Source: Actinobacillus sp. GY-402
GTDB taxonomy: Bacteria; Pseudomonadota; Gammaproteobacteria; Enterobacterales; Pasteurellaceae
Assembly (NCBI RefSeq): GCF_014843355.1
Contig: NZ_CP062137.1
Span: forward strand, 1,798,001-1,862,000
Length of the DNA: 64,000 nucleotides
Direction of reading: 5' to 3'
A model generated the notes under the pieces. It was not told the origin of the DNA. It saw nothing but the letters and a program-made list of their open reading frames with translations, and did not search any database. This document shows, one piece after another, positions 28,013-38,800 of this stretch (position 1 is its first letter; every line of letters begins with the position of its first letter). A program made the position numbers and the translations under genes.

Positions 28013-28834
28013 CTAACGAGACGGGCAATTTATCGGCGTCCAGCTCAGATCGTAACAAATAAAAAGTTCATGGCGACTGGCTTGCATAAACGTGTTTTTC
28101 AGCGACGGATTATGCCGTTTCATCCAACGGAATAACGCTTTGCGTTCCATATCCTGTGTCGGCAGAATCAATTCCCGGAATAATTGCCGTTGCTTCTGAA
28201 AATAGGCATCCGCCGATTGAAATGCGCAGGCGCCGTGTTTTTCCCATTCGCCCTGTAATAAAGCGGCGCTCGGACTGTCCGCCAAATACTTTTCAATCAC
28301 GGCAAAATCCAGCGGCGGTAAATCACCGCGGCAAAAACGCGGATGATCCGCCGTACCGCGCGCCGAACGGCTTTGCGGCCATAAGCCGTGAATCACCCAG
28401 CCGTATTGGCGTTGCGTACCGCATTGTTGTTGCGCCGAAGGCGGCAAATCGGCGCCGAATTTTTTTATTTGCGAATCACAAAAAGCCGGCGACCAGGACA
28501 ACGCCAGCATGTAATAATCCACAGAGGCCTTGGCATTTTGCCCGATGGCGTCGTCACGCATAATGTAATCGTAATCGGCCAAAGCGCCCGATGCTTTATT
28601 CGTATTCGCCGCGTCGTGGTCATGGTCGGCCTTGCCATTGAAAAAAACATCGTGATTTTTGCCCGCACTTTGGTCGATTTCGCCCCGAATCGAATTCTCT
28701 TCATTTCGTTTTTGCTGTTGCTGCGGCTTTTCCGTTATCTTGTCGTTGGAAATCCATCGCTGCGAGAAATAAAAATACGCCGCCAACAGCGCCAGCGCGC
28801 CGAGACGAATCCATTTCAAATGTTTCCGATTCAT
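28013..28834 (-). CDS. Ribonuclease T2 family protein, membrane-anchored or periplasmic
   Basis: 273 residues. A hydrophobic N-terminal helix (about 10-25) serves as signal or anchor, followed by a polar, His/Asp-rich linker. The catalytic domain has CAS-1 GWVIHGLWPQ (His) and CAS-2 GEWEKHGAC (Glu, Lys, His), so it should be active, cutting RNA to 2',3'-cyclic phosphates in the periplasm. Cysteines around both motifs fit the family disulfides. Same strand as pgk-fbaA, next to the divergent ferredoxin gene; Haemophilus has this gene order too. It may scavenge nucleotides. Confidence 0.9.
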   Translation of the reverse strand: MNRKHLKWIRLGALALLAAYFYFSQRWISNDKITEKPQQQQKRNEENSIRGEIDQSAGKNHDVFFNGKADHDHDAANTNKASGALADYDYIMRDDAIGQNAKASVDYYMLALSWSPAFCDSQIKKFGADLPPSAQQQCGTQRQYGWVIHGLWPQSRSARGTADHPRFCRGDLPPLDFAVIEKYLADSPSAALLQGEWEKHGACAFQSADAYFQKQRQLFRELILPTQDMERKALFRWMKRHNPSLKNTFMQASRHELFICYDLSWTPINCPSR

Positions 28835-28890
28835 TTTTTACCTTTAAATTTAGCCCTGATTTCTTTATAATCGCCGCACTTTTTTGTTAA

Positions 28891-29163
<273 letters not shown>

Positions 29164-29262
29164 TTAGCCGTCGTCACGCCGAAAGTGCGGTCAAAAATCA
29201 CGATGTTTTTTTGAATATAGATTTCGCCAAGCGGCGAATACAACTGCTTGTTTAACCGCTGA

Positions 29263-29958
<696 letters not shown>

Positions 29959-29980
29959 TCGACAGAAAAACGGTTTAAAG

Positions 29981-30007
29981 TGCGGTCAAAAACGGCCGCA
30001 TTTTTTA
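29981..30007 (+). terminator. Weak terminator after gmhA
   Basis: TGCGG and CCGCA with a 10-base loop followed by six T's. The left arm is part of an uptake signal. Confidence 0.5.
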
Positions 30008-30041
30008 TTTCCGAAACATCGACAAAAAACGAATAAAAAAA

Positions 30042-30072
30042 TAACCGCACTTTGGCGTTCAAAGTGCGGTTA
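30042..30072 (-). terminator. Terminator of acrRAB from paired uptake signals
   Basis: TAACCGCACTTTG and CAAAGTGCGGTTA are perfect 13-bp arms around GCGTT, with a T run on the minus strand, 25 bases after the acrB stop. Confidence 0.85.
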
Positions 30073-30097
30073 AAATTTAATGAGTTTTTTCGCTCAA

Positions 30098-33000
30098 TCA
30101 GTGGCTTTCACCTTTGCTGATTCGCGGTGCGTTTTCATCGAATTCCGGCAACGGTTCGTGATCGGAACCCAAATAGGTGTAAATCACCGGCAATACGAAT
30201 AAGGTAAACAAGGTACCGATAGCAAGGCCCGCCACCACGACAACGCCCATACTGAAACGCATCACTGCACCGGCTCCCGACGCGTAAAGCAACGGTACAA
30301 GACCTGCAATCATCGCCGCCGTCGTCATTAAGATTGGACGTAAACGTAATTGCGCGGCGGTCATAATCGCTTCCATTTTGGTTTTACCGTGGAGCAATTG
30401 TTCTTCTTTCGCCACTTCGCACATTAAAATACCGTGTTTGGTAATCAATCCCACTAAGGTGATCAAACCGACCTCGGAATAAATATTAAGCGTTACGCCC
30501 GTCACGCCGAAGAAGCCGAGCAAGTTCAGAACTAATAGCGCGCCCGAAATGGCCAGCGGCACGGAAACCAGGATCACCAACGGATCGCGAATGGATTCGA
30601 ACTGAATCGCCAATACCAGGAAGATGATTAACACCGCCAGAATGAAGGTGGTGGCCAATGCGTTACCTTCCTGAACCAACTGACGCGCCTCGCCTTTCCA
30701 GTCGTAGGAATAACCTTGCGGTAAATCCTTCGCCGCATCCTGCAACCATGCGATAGCGTCACCCGTTGTGGTGGTCGGAGACGGCACCAGCTGGATTTCG
30801 GCCGAGTTCAACTGGCTGAAACGCGGTAATGAATACGGTTGCGGTTCAAGAGACACGGTAAGCAAGCTGCTGAGCGGCACACTTTCGCCGTTGCTTGCGC
30901 TGATATAATAATTTTTCAGGCTTTCCGGCGATAAACGGTTTTCACGTTTTACCTGAGAAATCACTTTGTAAGCGCGACCGTCGATATCCACACGGGTAAT
31001 CGTTGCCTCAGACAAATAATAACCTAAGGTATTGGCGATTTGCTGCATGGTAATGCCGTAAGTCCCCGCTTTCTCTTTGTCGACTGTAATACGCATTTGC
31101 GCGACATCGTATTTCAAGGTTAAATTCGAATACACGAATTTACCGGATTTACGGATTTTATCTAAAAACGACTCCGCAACCTGCGCCAATTCTTTGGTAT
31201 TGTTCGGCGAACTTAACACAAACACCACCGGCGGTCCTTGTTCCCCGGTTTCAATTTCCGGGAAGGAGAACGCCGAAATGGATACTTCGGGAATTGTTGC
31301 CGCTTTCGCCGTTAATTCCGCCATTACTTCCGCTTGAGTACGGCTGCGCTCCGACCAGTCTTTCAAGGTGGTAATCACCAGCGCCTGATTGGTATTCGGC
31401 GCACCGGCAATCACCTGTGAATATTGTTTCTCCGGAGTATTGTTCAGGATTTCCTCATAAGGTTTGGTAGCCTGCTGCACATAGTCCACGTTCACATTAG
31501 ACGGTGCCGTGACCATTCCCAAAAAGCCACCCTTATCTTCCGCCGGCGTTAACTCGCTGGATAAGGATGTAAACAATATCGGCAACGTGGTAAAAATAAT
31601 CACCGCGAACAGCAAAATCGCCTTACGGGTTTGCATCACCAAGCCTAATACATAGGTATAAGCGTTGGTCATTTTTGTTAAAGTGCGGTTAACTTTTTCT
31701 TCAAATTTCGAACTTTCGTGTTTCAACATTTTGCTCGACATCATCGGAGAAAGCGTTAAGGCGATAATCCCGGAAATAAATACCGAGCCTGCCAGCGTTA
31801 AGGCAAACTCTTTAAACAGGGTTCCGGTAATCCCGCCCATTAACGCCATCGGCGAATATACCGCGACTAAAGCGATGGTCATGGAAATAACGGGCACCGC
31901 AATTTCACGGGTACCGATAATCGCCGCTCGGAACGGAGTTTCGCCTTCTTTAATGTGACGATCCACGTTTTCGAGCACCACGATAGCGTCATCCACCACC
32001 AACCCGATGGCAAGAATCATAGCGAGCAACGTCATCAGATTCAGTGAGAAATCCAATGCCTGCAGTAAAAATACCACCCCTACTAAGGAGATCGGAATCG
32101 TAATAATCGGAATAACAATGGCGCGCAATGACCCGATAAACATCATGATCACCACCAATACGATTACCACCGCTTCAATAACGGTGTGGATTACGTCATT
32201 GATTGAACTGTTAATCGCTATTGTGCGGTCATACAAAATATCCGCTTCGATACTGTTCGGCAGATTCTTTTTAATGATATCGAATAACGGACGAACCTTA
32301 TCGGCAATATCCAGCGGATTCGCATTTGAAGTCGGTTCAATCCCCAACACGACCGCATCGGAACCGTTGGCGGCCGCTCGGGTATCGTCGCTTTCTTTAT
32401 TTAATTCCACATCGGCGACATCGCGTAAACGTACCAGCTTTTCACCGTCGGAATAAACAATCAAGTTACCCAAATCTTCTACCGTATTTGTGGTGGTTTC
32501 CACTTTGTTACGGTAAACATTAAAATACCCTTTATCGTTACCCGCCGCAGTTTGTACGTTATTATTGGCCAACGCCGTCGCAATCTGCGAAGCCGACAGA
32601 TTTTGCGCCGCCAGTTTCTGCGGATCCAACCAAATACGCATTGCATATTCGGCAGCCCCGTACACATTAACTTTCGCTACACCTTCAACCGTGAACAACT
32701 GCGGCTTCACCACGCGTTCAATATAGTCGGTTACCTGGCTCGGATGTAATTTATCGGAACGGAAACTGATATACATAATCCCCGAACCACCGGTTGAAGA
32801 AGTTAGCGTCGGGTCTTCAATACCGCTCGGTAATTCCGAACGCACGGACTGAACCTTAGACAATACGTCCGCTAACGCTGAAGCCGGGTCGGTATTCAGT
32901 TTCATTTTTACCGTAATGGTGGAAGAACTCGGCGCGCTAGTGGAAGACAGGTAGTCGATATTGTCCGCCTGCGCAATCGCTTCCTCCAACTTAGACGTTA

Positions 33001-33187
33001 CGAATGCCTGAATTAATCCCGCATCCGCCCCCGCATAGGTCGTACTCACGGTAATTACCGTCGTCGTCATTTTCGGGTATTCACGCACCGCCAATTTCGA
33101 AATCGCCTGCAAACCGAGAATAACAATCAGCAAACTAATCGAAATCGCCATCACGGGGCGTTTAATAAAAATATCTGTAAATTTCAT
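30098..33187 (-). CDS. acrB: RND multidrug efflux transporter, AcrB type
   Basis: Inner-membrane proton-driven pump. The 1029 residues show twelve predicted membrane helices and two large periplasmic loops. The helix-4 proton-relay pair Asp-Asp is in LAIGLVVDDAIVVLENV (near 397), and the second-half repeat is marked by LVGLITKHGILMCEVA. It lies 16 bases after acrA in the acrRAB order. It needs a TolC-like outer-membrane channel not found in the window. Confidence 0.94.
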   Translation of the reverse strand: MKFTDIFIKRPVMAISISLLIVILGLQAISKLAVREYPKMTTTVITVSTTYAGADAGLIQAFVTSKLEEAIAQADNIDYLSSTSAPSSSTITVKMKLNTDPASALADVLSKVQSVRSELPSGIEDPTLTSSTGGSGIMYISFRSDKLHPSQVTDYIERVVKPQLFTVEGVAKVNVYGAAEYAMRIWLDPQKLAAQNLSASQIATALANNNVQTAAGNDKGYFNVYRNKVETTTNTVEDLGNLIVYSDGEKLVRLRDVADVELNKESDDTRAAANGSDAVVLGIEPTSNANPLDIADKVRPLFDIIKKNLPNSIEADILYDRTIAINSSINDVIHTVIEAVVIVLVVIMMFIGSLRAIVIPIITIPISLVGVVFLLQALDFSLNLMTLLAMILAIGLVVDDAIVVLENVDRHIKEGETPFRAAIIGTREIAVPVISMTIALVAVYSPMALMGGITGTLFKEFALTLAGSVFISGIIALTLSPMMSSKMLKHESSKFEEKVNRTLTKMTNAYTYVLGLVMQTRKAILLFAVIIFTTLPILFTSLSSELTPAEDKGGFLGMVTAPSNVNVDYVQQATKPYEEILNNTPEKQYSQVIAGAPNTNQALVITTLKDWSERSRTQAEVMAELTAKAATIPEVSISAFSFPEIETGEQGPPVVFVLSSPNNTKELAQVAESFLDKIRKSGKFVYSNLTLKYDVAQMRITVDKEKAGTYGITMQQIANTLGYYLSEATITRVDIDGRAYKVISQVKRENRLSPESLKNYYISASNGESVPLSSLLTVSLEPQPYSLPRFSQLNSAEIQLVPSPTTTTGDAIAWLQDAAKDLPQGYSYDWKGEARQLVQEGNALATTFILAVLIIFLVLAIQFESIRDPLVILVSVPLAISGALLVLNLLGFFGVTGVTLNIYSEVGLITLVGLITKHGILMCEVAKEEQLLHGKTKMEAIMTAAQLRLRPILMTTAAMIAGLVPLLYASGAGAVMRFSMGVVVVAGLAIGTLFTLFVLPVIYTYLGSDHEPLPEFDENAPRISKGESH

Positions 33188-33203
33188 TCAAACAATCCTG
33201 AAA

Positions 33204-34400
33204 TTAAAGGTTGGTTTTGTTTGCAGGTTGAACGGTGCCCACGCCTTCTTTATCGGCTACCGTCACCAGACTACCGTTACTTAAACGTTGCTGACCACCG
33301 GTTACGATAATATCGCCGGCTTTCACTTCATTACCTTTTAACTGCGCATAAATACCCTGACGGTCTTTGGTGAATACGGTAATTTGTTGGGCGCGATACA
33401 TTTTGTTGAGATCTTCGTTATCTTTCAGTTTTTCTTTATCTTCATCGGACAAAGACTGTAATACATAAGCCATCTCGCCGTACATATTGTAAGTAATCGC
33501 CACTTGCGGAACCACGATTTGTTCTCTTTCCGTCGGTAGCGCCAAACGCAAACGGGTAAACATACCGGATAACAGTTTCTTGCCGTCTTCCGCTTCAAAT
33601 GTCGCCTGCACATCGATCAAACCGGTGGATTTATTGATTGCCGGTTCAATTGCCGTTACTTTCGCCGCAAAAGTTTCACCCTGACGGGCGTCGGAAGTGG
33701 CCGTCACTTTCTGACCGATCTGCAGATTTTCCAAATCATTTTGGGATACGGAGAAATCCACTTTCATGGAACTTACATCTTCAACCCGGACGATTTCCGT
33801 TCCCACCGAAATATATTGTCCCTCATTCACTTGTACGATACCCGTTACACCGTCAAACGGCGCCAGGATTTTGCGCCGCTCTATGGTGGCTTTTAACGAA
33901 TTGATATTCGCCACTAATTGATCATAAGTCGCTTTCGCACTATCCAGTTCAGTCTGAGATACACTTTGAGATTTAATCAAATTGGCATAACGTTGATAAG
34001 TTAAACGGGCGGCGGGCAACTGCGCTTCGGAGGCTTTCAAGGTCGCAATTTCTACGTCGCTGTCTAATTCCACCAACACATCACCTTTTTTCACCGCCTG
34101 ACCGGAAATAATAAAAATTTTCTTAATGGTACCTGCCGATTGTGCGCTCAACATCGCGCCTTGATTCGGACGCACCAAACCGGTGGTATTAATTACCGGC
34201 GTCCATTCGCGCGGCGCAACCGTCATTGCCGTCACCGGATTAGCTTTCTCGGGCATATTGGCAATGGCTCTGCCGATCATGATTTCTTTAAATTTATTCA
34301 ATCCGATGACCAGTGCAAACACTAACACCGCAACGGCTAAACCTACTTTCAAAAAGAAAGCGTGCGAACGCTTCGGCTTGTTCGTTTGAAGTTCAGACAT
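33204..34400 (-). CDS. acrA: RND periplasmic adaptor, AcrA type
   Basis: 398 residues linking AcrB to the outer-membrane channel. A single N-terminal hydrophobic helix (about 15-33) without a lipobox Cys anchors it. Then come the biotinyl-lipoyl halves (MLSAQSAGTIKKIFI...GDVLVELDS and APFDGVTGIVQVNEGQYIS) flanking a coiled-coil hairpin (QLPAARLTYQRYANLIKS), then beta-barrel and membrane-proximal domains. Second gene of acrRAB. Confidence 0.93.
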   Translation of the reverse strand: MSELQTNKPKRSHAFFLKVGLAVAVLVFALVIGLNKFKEIMIGRAIANMPEKANPVTAMTVAPREWTPVINTTGLVRPNQGAMLSAQSAGTIKKIFIISGQAVKKGDVLVELDSDVEIATLKASEAQLPAARLTYQRYANLIKSQSVSQTELDSAKATYDQLVANINSLKATIERRKILAPFDGVTGIVQVNEGQYISVGTEIVRVEDVSSMKVDFSVSQNDLENLQIGQKVTATSDARQGETFAAKVTAIEPAINKSTGLIDVQATFEAEDGKKLLSGMFTRLRLALPTEREQIVVPQVAITYNMYGEMAYVLQSLSDEDKEKLKDNEDLNKMYRAQQITVFTKDRQGIYAQLKGNEVKAGDIIVTGGQQRLSNGSLVTVADKEGVGTVQPANKTNL

Positions 34401-34427
34401 AAAAACTCCGTAAAGTTAAGTTAAAAA

Positions 34428-34994
34428 TTATTTTTGTATGGCTCGCCATGTCCGTTCAATGACGCTTTCCAACATATCGTTTGTGAGTTCCTGATTGAAG
34501 TAAATACGGTCACTCGCCAAATTTATTGCGCTTTCAAGTCCTAACGAAAAAAGCACCTTGACGGGCAAATCGCATATCACGCCGGCGGCAATAGCCTCTT
34601 TGCAGAATAAAGCCCAATGACTTTGATCCTCCGCCTCGGCACACACCTCTACAAAATAAGGCAGCGACAAATACTGGCTCATATTTTTTACCGTAATCGG
34701 ATTGTCCAATAAAAGGTACCAAATATTCCACCACATGATTCGATATTGTTCGAAATAGGCTTTGGTGGGATCATAGCCTTTCTCCAACTCTTTTGAAAAA
34801 AGAGAAAGAACACGACGGGCAAGTTGTTCCAGCAACACATCTTTGCTCTTAAAATAAAGATAAATCGTTCCCGCTGAAATATTGGCGGCTTTCGCAATTT
34901 TATGCATAGACAAGTTATGTAAACCCTGCTCCGCTATCAATCGTTCGGTCGCTGTAAAAATCTGCTCCGCCATATCATTATCAGATTGGCGCAT
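34428..34994 (-). CDS. acrR: TetR-family repressor of acrAB
   Basis: 188 residues from ATG 34994 (MRQSDNDMAEQIF), which has AGGA eight bases before; the frame opens at 35039. The N-terminal TetR helix-turn-helix is plain (LSMHKIAKAANISAGTIYLYFKSKDVLLEQL); the rest is the ligand-binding helical domain. It lies 27 bases upstream of acrA. A palindrome 57 bases before the start (35051-35068) is its likely operator, implying autoregulation of the whole operon. Confidence 0.92.
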   Translation of the reverse strand: MRQSDNDMAEQIFTATERLIAEQGLHNLSMHKIAKAANISAGTIYLYFKSKDVLLEQLARRVLSLFSKELEKGYDPTKAYFEQYRIMWWNIWYLLLDNPITVKNMSQYLSLPYFVEVCAEAEDQSHWALFCKEAIAAGVICDLPVKVLFSLGLESAINLASDRIYFNQELTNDMLESVIERTWRAIQK

Positions 34995-35050
34995 AAAACA
35001 AATCCTAAGTGAAATTAAACATAGAACAAAAAGCGGCAAAAATGCCGCTG

Positions 35051-35068
35051 AATGAACGTTCGTTCATT
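35051..35068. promoter_or_regulatory. Probable AcrR operator
   Basis: AATGAACG-TT-CGTTCATT, perfect 8-bp arms around two bases, upstream of acrR. This is the typical form of a TetR-family site. Confidence 0.75.
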
Positions 35069-35104
35069 TTAATGATTTTTTATTGATAAGCAAGCGTTAA
35101 AATG

Positions 35105-35150
35105 AAAAAAGTGCGGTCAAAAATTCATTCGTTTTTTTGACCGCACTTTT
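35105..35150. terminator. Terminator of ftsN from paired uptake signals
   Basis: AAAAGTGCGGTCAAAAA and its exact complement are 17-bp arms around a 10-base loop, flanked by T runs, 10 bases after the ftsN stop. Confidence 0.85.
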
Positions 35151-35159
35151 CCAAATAAA

Positions 35160-35975
35160 TTACATTCCGATGATCACGCAACTTGCCACCGAAGCGGCCT
35201 GTTGCTGCGCCGCCGACGCCGCCTGACGATCGCCGACCGGTCCGACTAACACGCGGTTCCATTTACCGCTTTCGATAATGCGCGCATTTAATCCCGTCAT
35301 AGCCAGCTTCGCCTGCAATGCCTCGGCTTTAGCGCGATCATTAAACGCGCCGCACTGTAAACCGAACTTGCCGCCGGAAGCTTTTGCCGAATCGGATTTG
35401 GCGGCCTCCGCTTTTTTCGCCGCCTGCTGTTTGGCTAATTCGGCTTTTTTACGCTCTTCTTCTTTCGCCTGCTCGGCGGCTTTTTTCTCGGCTTCCGCTT
35501 TTAACGCAACTTCATCGCTGATCGCCGTTGCCGGTGCCGTAGCGGTTGCCGCCACAGAAGTAGCATCGCTCACAGGTACGTTTTCTTGAGCGCCGCTTTC
35601 CGCCTTACTCGTCCGCTCTAACGCCGCTTTTTTCTCGGCTTCTTCCAAACGTTTTAAATCTTCTTTTTGCTTTTCGCTTAACTGCGCCACTTTTTCCAAC
35701 GCCGCCTGACTGTTATCGGTCGGCACGGTGCGACGTTCCAGCTCTTTAATATAAGACCAGCTTTCTTCCGGGCGACTTGGTAATTGGCTTTTCGGCTTCG
35801 CTTGCTCTACCGCGAGCTCTTTCGATTGAGGTTCCGGCACTTTTGAGGTTAAAAAATAAAGCCCCAATGCAAATCCCAAAACCACGACGCAGGCAATGGT
35901 TAATAACACCGACTTTCCTAATCCGGCCGATTTTTTCTTTTTGGTGCTGCGCGCAGCATAATCACGTTGTGCCAC
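35160..35975 (-). CDS. ftsN: Cell division protein FtsN
   Basis: Late divisome protein that activates septal peptidoglycan synthesis. 271 residues: a basic cytosolic tail (MAQRDYAARSTKKKKS), one membrane helix (about 23-45), a long Ala/Lys/Glu-rich periplasmic region likely to be coiled or flexible, and a C-terminal SPOR domain (about 200-271; FGLQCGAFNDRAKAEALQAKL, VLVGPVGDRQAA) that binds denuded glycan. Directly downstream of priA on the same strand, as in many gamma-proteobacteria. Confidence 0.93.
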   Translation of the reverse strand: MAQRDYAARSTKKKKSAGLGKSVLLTIACVVVLGFALGLYFLTSKVPEPQSKELAVEQAKPKSQLPSRPEESWSYIKELERRTVPTDNSQAALEKVAQLSEKQKEDLKRLEEAEKKAALERTSKAESGAQENVPVSDATSVAATATAPATAISDEVALKAEAEKKAAEQAKEEERKKAELAKQQAAKKAEAAKSDSAKASGGKFGLQCGAFNDRAKAEALQAKLAMTGLNARIIESGKWNRVLVGPVGDRQAASAAQQQAASVASCVIIGM

Positions 35976-36119
35976 AATTAAACCTTAATATTTTCCAAAA
36001 TTAATAAATAAAGAGTTTGTTTATCTCTCATATAAATGTGCTTAATTTTACTCAAATTTCGTCAATGTGACTAGTCTGTCGTCACATTCTTTCCTGTAAT
36101 TGCGGGAAAAATCCGTCGC

Positions 36120-38324
36120 TTAACTCAAATCCTGCGGATCCACGTCTAAATTTAACCGCACTTGCGACGATTTGTGTTCCCAATCGCGATGAAAATCCGC
36201 CAACGCCCGCTGTAACTCAATACGTGAGGGATGTTGCAATAAAAGCTGCCAGCGAAACTGATCCGCTTTTTTCGCAAAAGGCGCGGGCATCGCCCCCAGA
36301 ATCTGTAAGTGCGGTTGATTTTTAACCTGTTTCCATTGCTGAAAGTAGTCCGCAATCCGTGTGAGTAATTGCTCAGCCGCCTCCGATTGCCGGCTTTGCG
36401 CCTTAAATAAGGCCTGAGAACTAAACGGCGGCAAGCCCATCGCGTGGCGCATTTGCAACGCATCGCGGGCAAACGCGGCATAACCTTCATGCAGCAAACG
36501 CTGCAATAAAGGGTGCTCCGGATAATGCGTCTGTAGCAACACTTCGCCTTGCTTTTCCGCGCGTCCGGCACGTCCCGCCACTTGTACGTAAAGCTGCGCC
36601 AGGCGTTCTTCCGCGCGAAAATCCATGCTGAATAAACTGCTATCCACATTAATCAGCGCCACCAGCGTCACATCCGGGAAATGGTGCCCTTTCGCCAGCA
36701 TTTGGGTACCAATCAGAATGCGGCTTTTACCTTGTTTAATATCATTCAGATGATTTTCCAGCTTTCCTTTACGCGCCGTACTGTCGCGATCAATACGGGT
36801 AACGCCGTATTGCGGAAAACGTGCTTTCAGCGCTTTTTCCAACTGTTCGGTACCAAGCCCCGTGGTTACTAAATGCGTGGAACCGCAATCCGCACATTGC
36901 ATAGGAATCGGCCGTTGCGATGCGCAATGATGACAACGCATCACGCGCTGCTGTTGATGATAGGTAAGCGGTTTATCACAATGAGAACAAGTGGCAATCC
37001 AGCCGCATTCATGACATAGCAGCACCGGAGCGAAACCGCGTCGGTTCAGAAACAGCAAAACCTGATTACCCTTTTGCAAATGTTCGTCCATTTTACGCAA
37101 CAACTCGCCCGATAAACCGTTCACGACCGATTGTTTTTTCAAATCAATCAATCGGCTGTGTGCCGCCGTCGCCCGCCCCGCACGCTGAGACAAAATGATA
37201 TGCGTGTATTTTCCCTGATTCGCATTATGCAAACTTTCCAGACTCGGCGTGGCCGATCCCAATATCACCGGAATGTTCAGCTGTTTGGCATAAACCACGG
37301 CTAAATCGCGCGCATGATAACGCCAGCCGTCCTGCTGTTTGAAAGACGCGTCATGCTCTTCATCCAGAATAATGGCGCCGAGATCATGAAATTGAGTAAA
37401 CAACGCCGAGCGTGTGCCGATGATCACCGCGCTTTGCCCGCTTCTCGCTCGTTGCCACACCTGCAATCGTTGAGAATCGTTCAAATTTGAATGCAACACG
37501 TCAATTTCCGCATTAAAACGCGCCTGAAAACGATTCACCGTTTGCGGCGTTAAGCCGATTTCCGGCACCAACACCAAAACCTGCCGGCCTTTTTTCAGCG
37601 TTTCTTCAATAAATTGCAAATAAATTTCCGTTTTGCCGGAACCCGTCACGCCGTCCAGCAAAAACGCCCGAAAGCCCTGTTGAAATAGCAGCCGGCTTAG
37701 CGCCAACGCCTGTTGCTTGTTTAAAGTTAAACGGTTTTCCGCTTTGGTTAGCGGTAATTCACCTAACGTTTTTTGCCAGGAAACGGACTCAACCGTTTGT
37801 TCGAATTCCGTAATCAGCGCTTTCTCTTTCAGCGCCGACCAAATACCCGCCGCGAAAGCATTATTGCCCTTTTCCAACGGCGCTAAACGTAACGCCTTTG
37901 CCGCTTCCGCCTGTTTTTTCGCCCGATTCAGCGAGCCGTCCGTTAATGCCTGCTCACCAAGTGCGGTTAATTTCCAAAAAGTTTTTGATTTTTTCACCGC
38001 ACTTTCGCCGTTACGCAACTTCACCGGCAAGGCCGAAAAAAGAGCGTCGCCCAGCGGCGCCTGATAATATCCCGCCGCCCAGTTCAGCAAAGTCCAGGTC
38101 GGTGCATTAAAAATCGTTTTTTCATCCAGCACCGCCGTGATTTGTTTGAGCTGATTGACGGGCAGCTCGCTCCGAACCGGAAAATCCACCGCAATCGCCA
38201 CCCGTTTTTGCCGTCCGAAAGGCACCAAAACCCGGCTTCCCACTTCAACCGAAAGGCCGTCAGGCAGCAAATAATCAAAAAAACGCATTAACGGCACCGC
38301 AAGCGCGACACGAATAAATTTCAT
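36120..38324 (-). CDS. priA: Primosomal replication protein N' (PriA helicase)
   Basis: Restarts stalled forks. The 734 residues have the N-terminal 3'-OH binding domain, a superfamily 2 helicase core with Walker A LLDGVTGSGKTEIYLQ and DEEHDASFKQQ, and a zinc-binding insertion of eight Cys (CHECGWIATCSHC...CHHC...CADC). Length matches E. coli. Divergent from rpmE. Confidence 0.97.
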   Translation of the reverse strand: MKFIRVALAVPLMRFFDYLLPDGLSVEVGSRVLVPFGRQKRVAIAVDFPVRSELPVNQLKQITAVLDEKTIFNAPTWTLLNWAAGYYQAPLGDALFSALPVKLRNGESAVKKSKTFWKLTALGEQALTDGSLNRAKKQAEAAKALRLAPLEKGNNAFAAGIWSALKEKALITEFEQTVESVSWQKTLGELPLTKAENRLTLNKQQALALSRLLFQQGFRAFLLDGVTGSGKTEIYLQFIEETLKKGRQVLVLVPEIGLTPQTVNRFQARFNAEIDVLHSNLNDSQRLQVWQRARSGQSAVIIGTRSALFTQFHDLGAIILDEEHDASFKQQDGWRYHARDLAVVYAKQLNIPVILGSATPSLESLHNANQGKYTHIILSQRAGRATAAHSRLIDLKKQSVVNGLSGELLRKMDEHLQKGNQVLLFLNRRGFAPVLLCHECGWIATCSHCDKPLTYHQQQRVMRCHHCASQRPIPMQCADCGSTHLVTTGLGTEQLEKALKARFPQYGVTRIDRDSTARKGKLENHLNDIKQGKSRILIGTQMLAKGHHFPDVTLVALINVDSSLFSMDFRAEERLAQLYVQVAGRAGRAEKQGEVLLQTHYPEHPLLQRLLHEGYAAFARDALQMRHAMGLPPFSSQALFKAQSRQSEAAEQLLTRIADYFQQWKQVKNQPHLQILGAMPAPFAKKADQFRWQLLLQHPSRIELQRALADFHRDWEHKSSQVRLNLDVDPQDLS

Positions 38325-38371
38325 AGGGAATCCTTACATCAATCTGCCGCCATTATAGCGAAAATTGCCAC

Positions 38372-38399
38372 TTGAATAATGTATTTTTTTCGGTATAAT
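38372..38399 (+). promoter_or_regulatory. Promoter of rpmE
   Basis: TTGAAT, a 16-base spacer and a perfect TATAAT, giving a leader of about 100 bases before rpmE. Confidence 0.75.
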
Positions 38400-38404
38400 T
38401 TGCC

Positions 38405-38509
38405 GTCTAATTTCCGTGCTGCCCGTGCAGCGTAATATTCACTTCGTATGGTGTAAGGTGACTTAAAAGCCGACCTTATAGCGATACGGCTTCTGACAGA
38501 GGTTTTCCA
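38405..38509 (+). promoter_or_regulatory. Structured leader of rpmE (possible L31 autoregulatory leader)
   Basis: The leader holds GCTGC/GCAGC with a CCGT loop (near 38420-38434) and GCCG/CGGC flanking CTTATAGCGATA (near 38470-38490), then GAGG before the start. Translation control of rpmE by its own product through the 5' leader is known in gamma-proteobacteria; whether this leader works so is inference. Confidence 0.45.
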
Positions 38510-38725
38510 ATGAAACAAGGTATTCATCCAGAATATAAAGAAATTACTGCAACTTGTTCTTGCGGTAACGTCATTAAAACACGTTCAACTTTAGGTAAAA
38601 ACATTAACCTGGACGTATGCAGCAACTGCCACCCGTTCTATACGGGTAAACAACGCGTCGTCGATACCGGCGGTCGCGTAGAACGTTTCAACAAACGTTT
38701 CAGCATCCCGGGTTCAAAAAAATAA
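38510..38725 (+). CDS. rpmE: 50S ribosomal protein L31
   Basis: 71 residues, starting [20 protein letters not shown]. It has the zinc-type Cys set (CSCG near 16-18 and CSNC near 37-40), so it is the zinc-containing form of L31. A single gene with its own promoter and terminator. Confidence 0.97.
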   Translation: MKQGIHPEYKEITATCSCGNVIKTRSTLGKNINLDVCSNCHPFYTGKQRVVDTGGRVERFNKRFSIPGSKK

Positions 38726-38740
38726 TGTGAATGCCAAACA

Positions 38741-38766
38741 AAGCCCTGCTTTTGCGGGGCTTCGTT
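38741..38766 (+). terminator. Terminator of rpmE
   Basis: AAGCCCTGC, a TTTT loop, GCGGGGCTT (one wobble) and then CGTTTT, 15 bases after the stop. Confidence 0.8.
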
Positions 38767-38800
38767 TTATCCTGTAAAAGAAAAATGACGGAAGAAAAGC

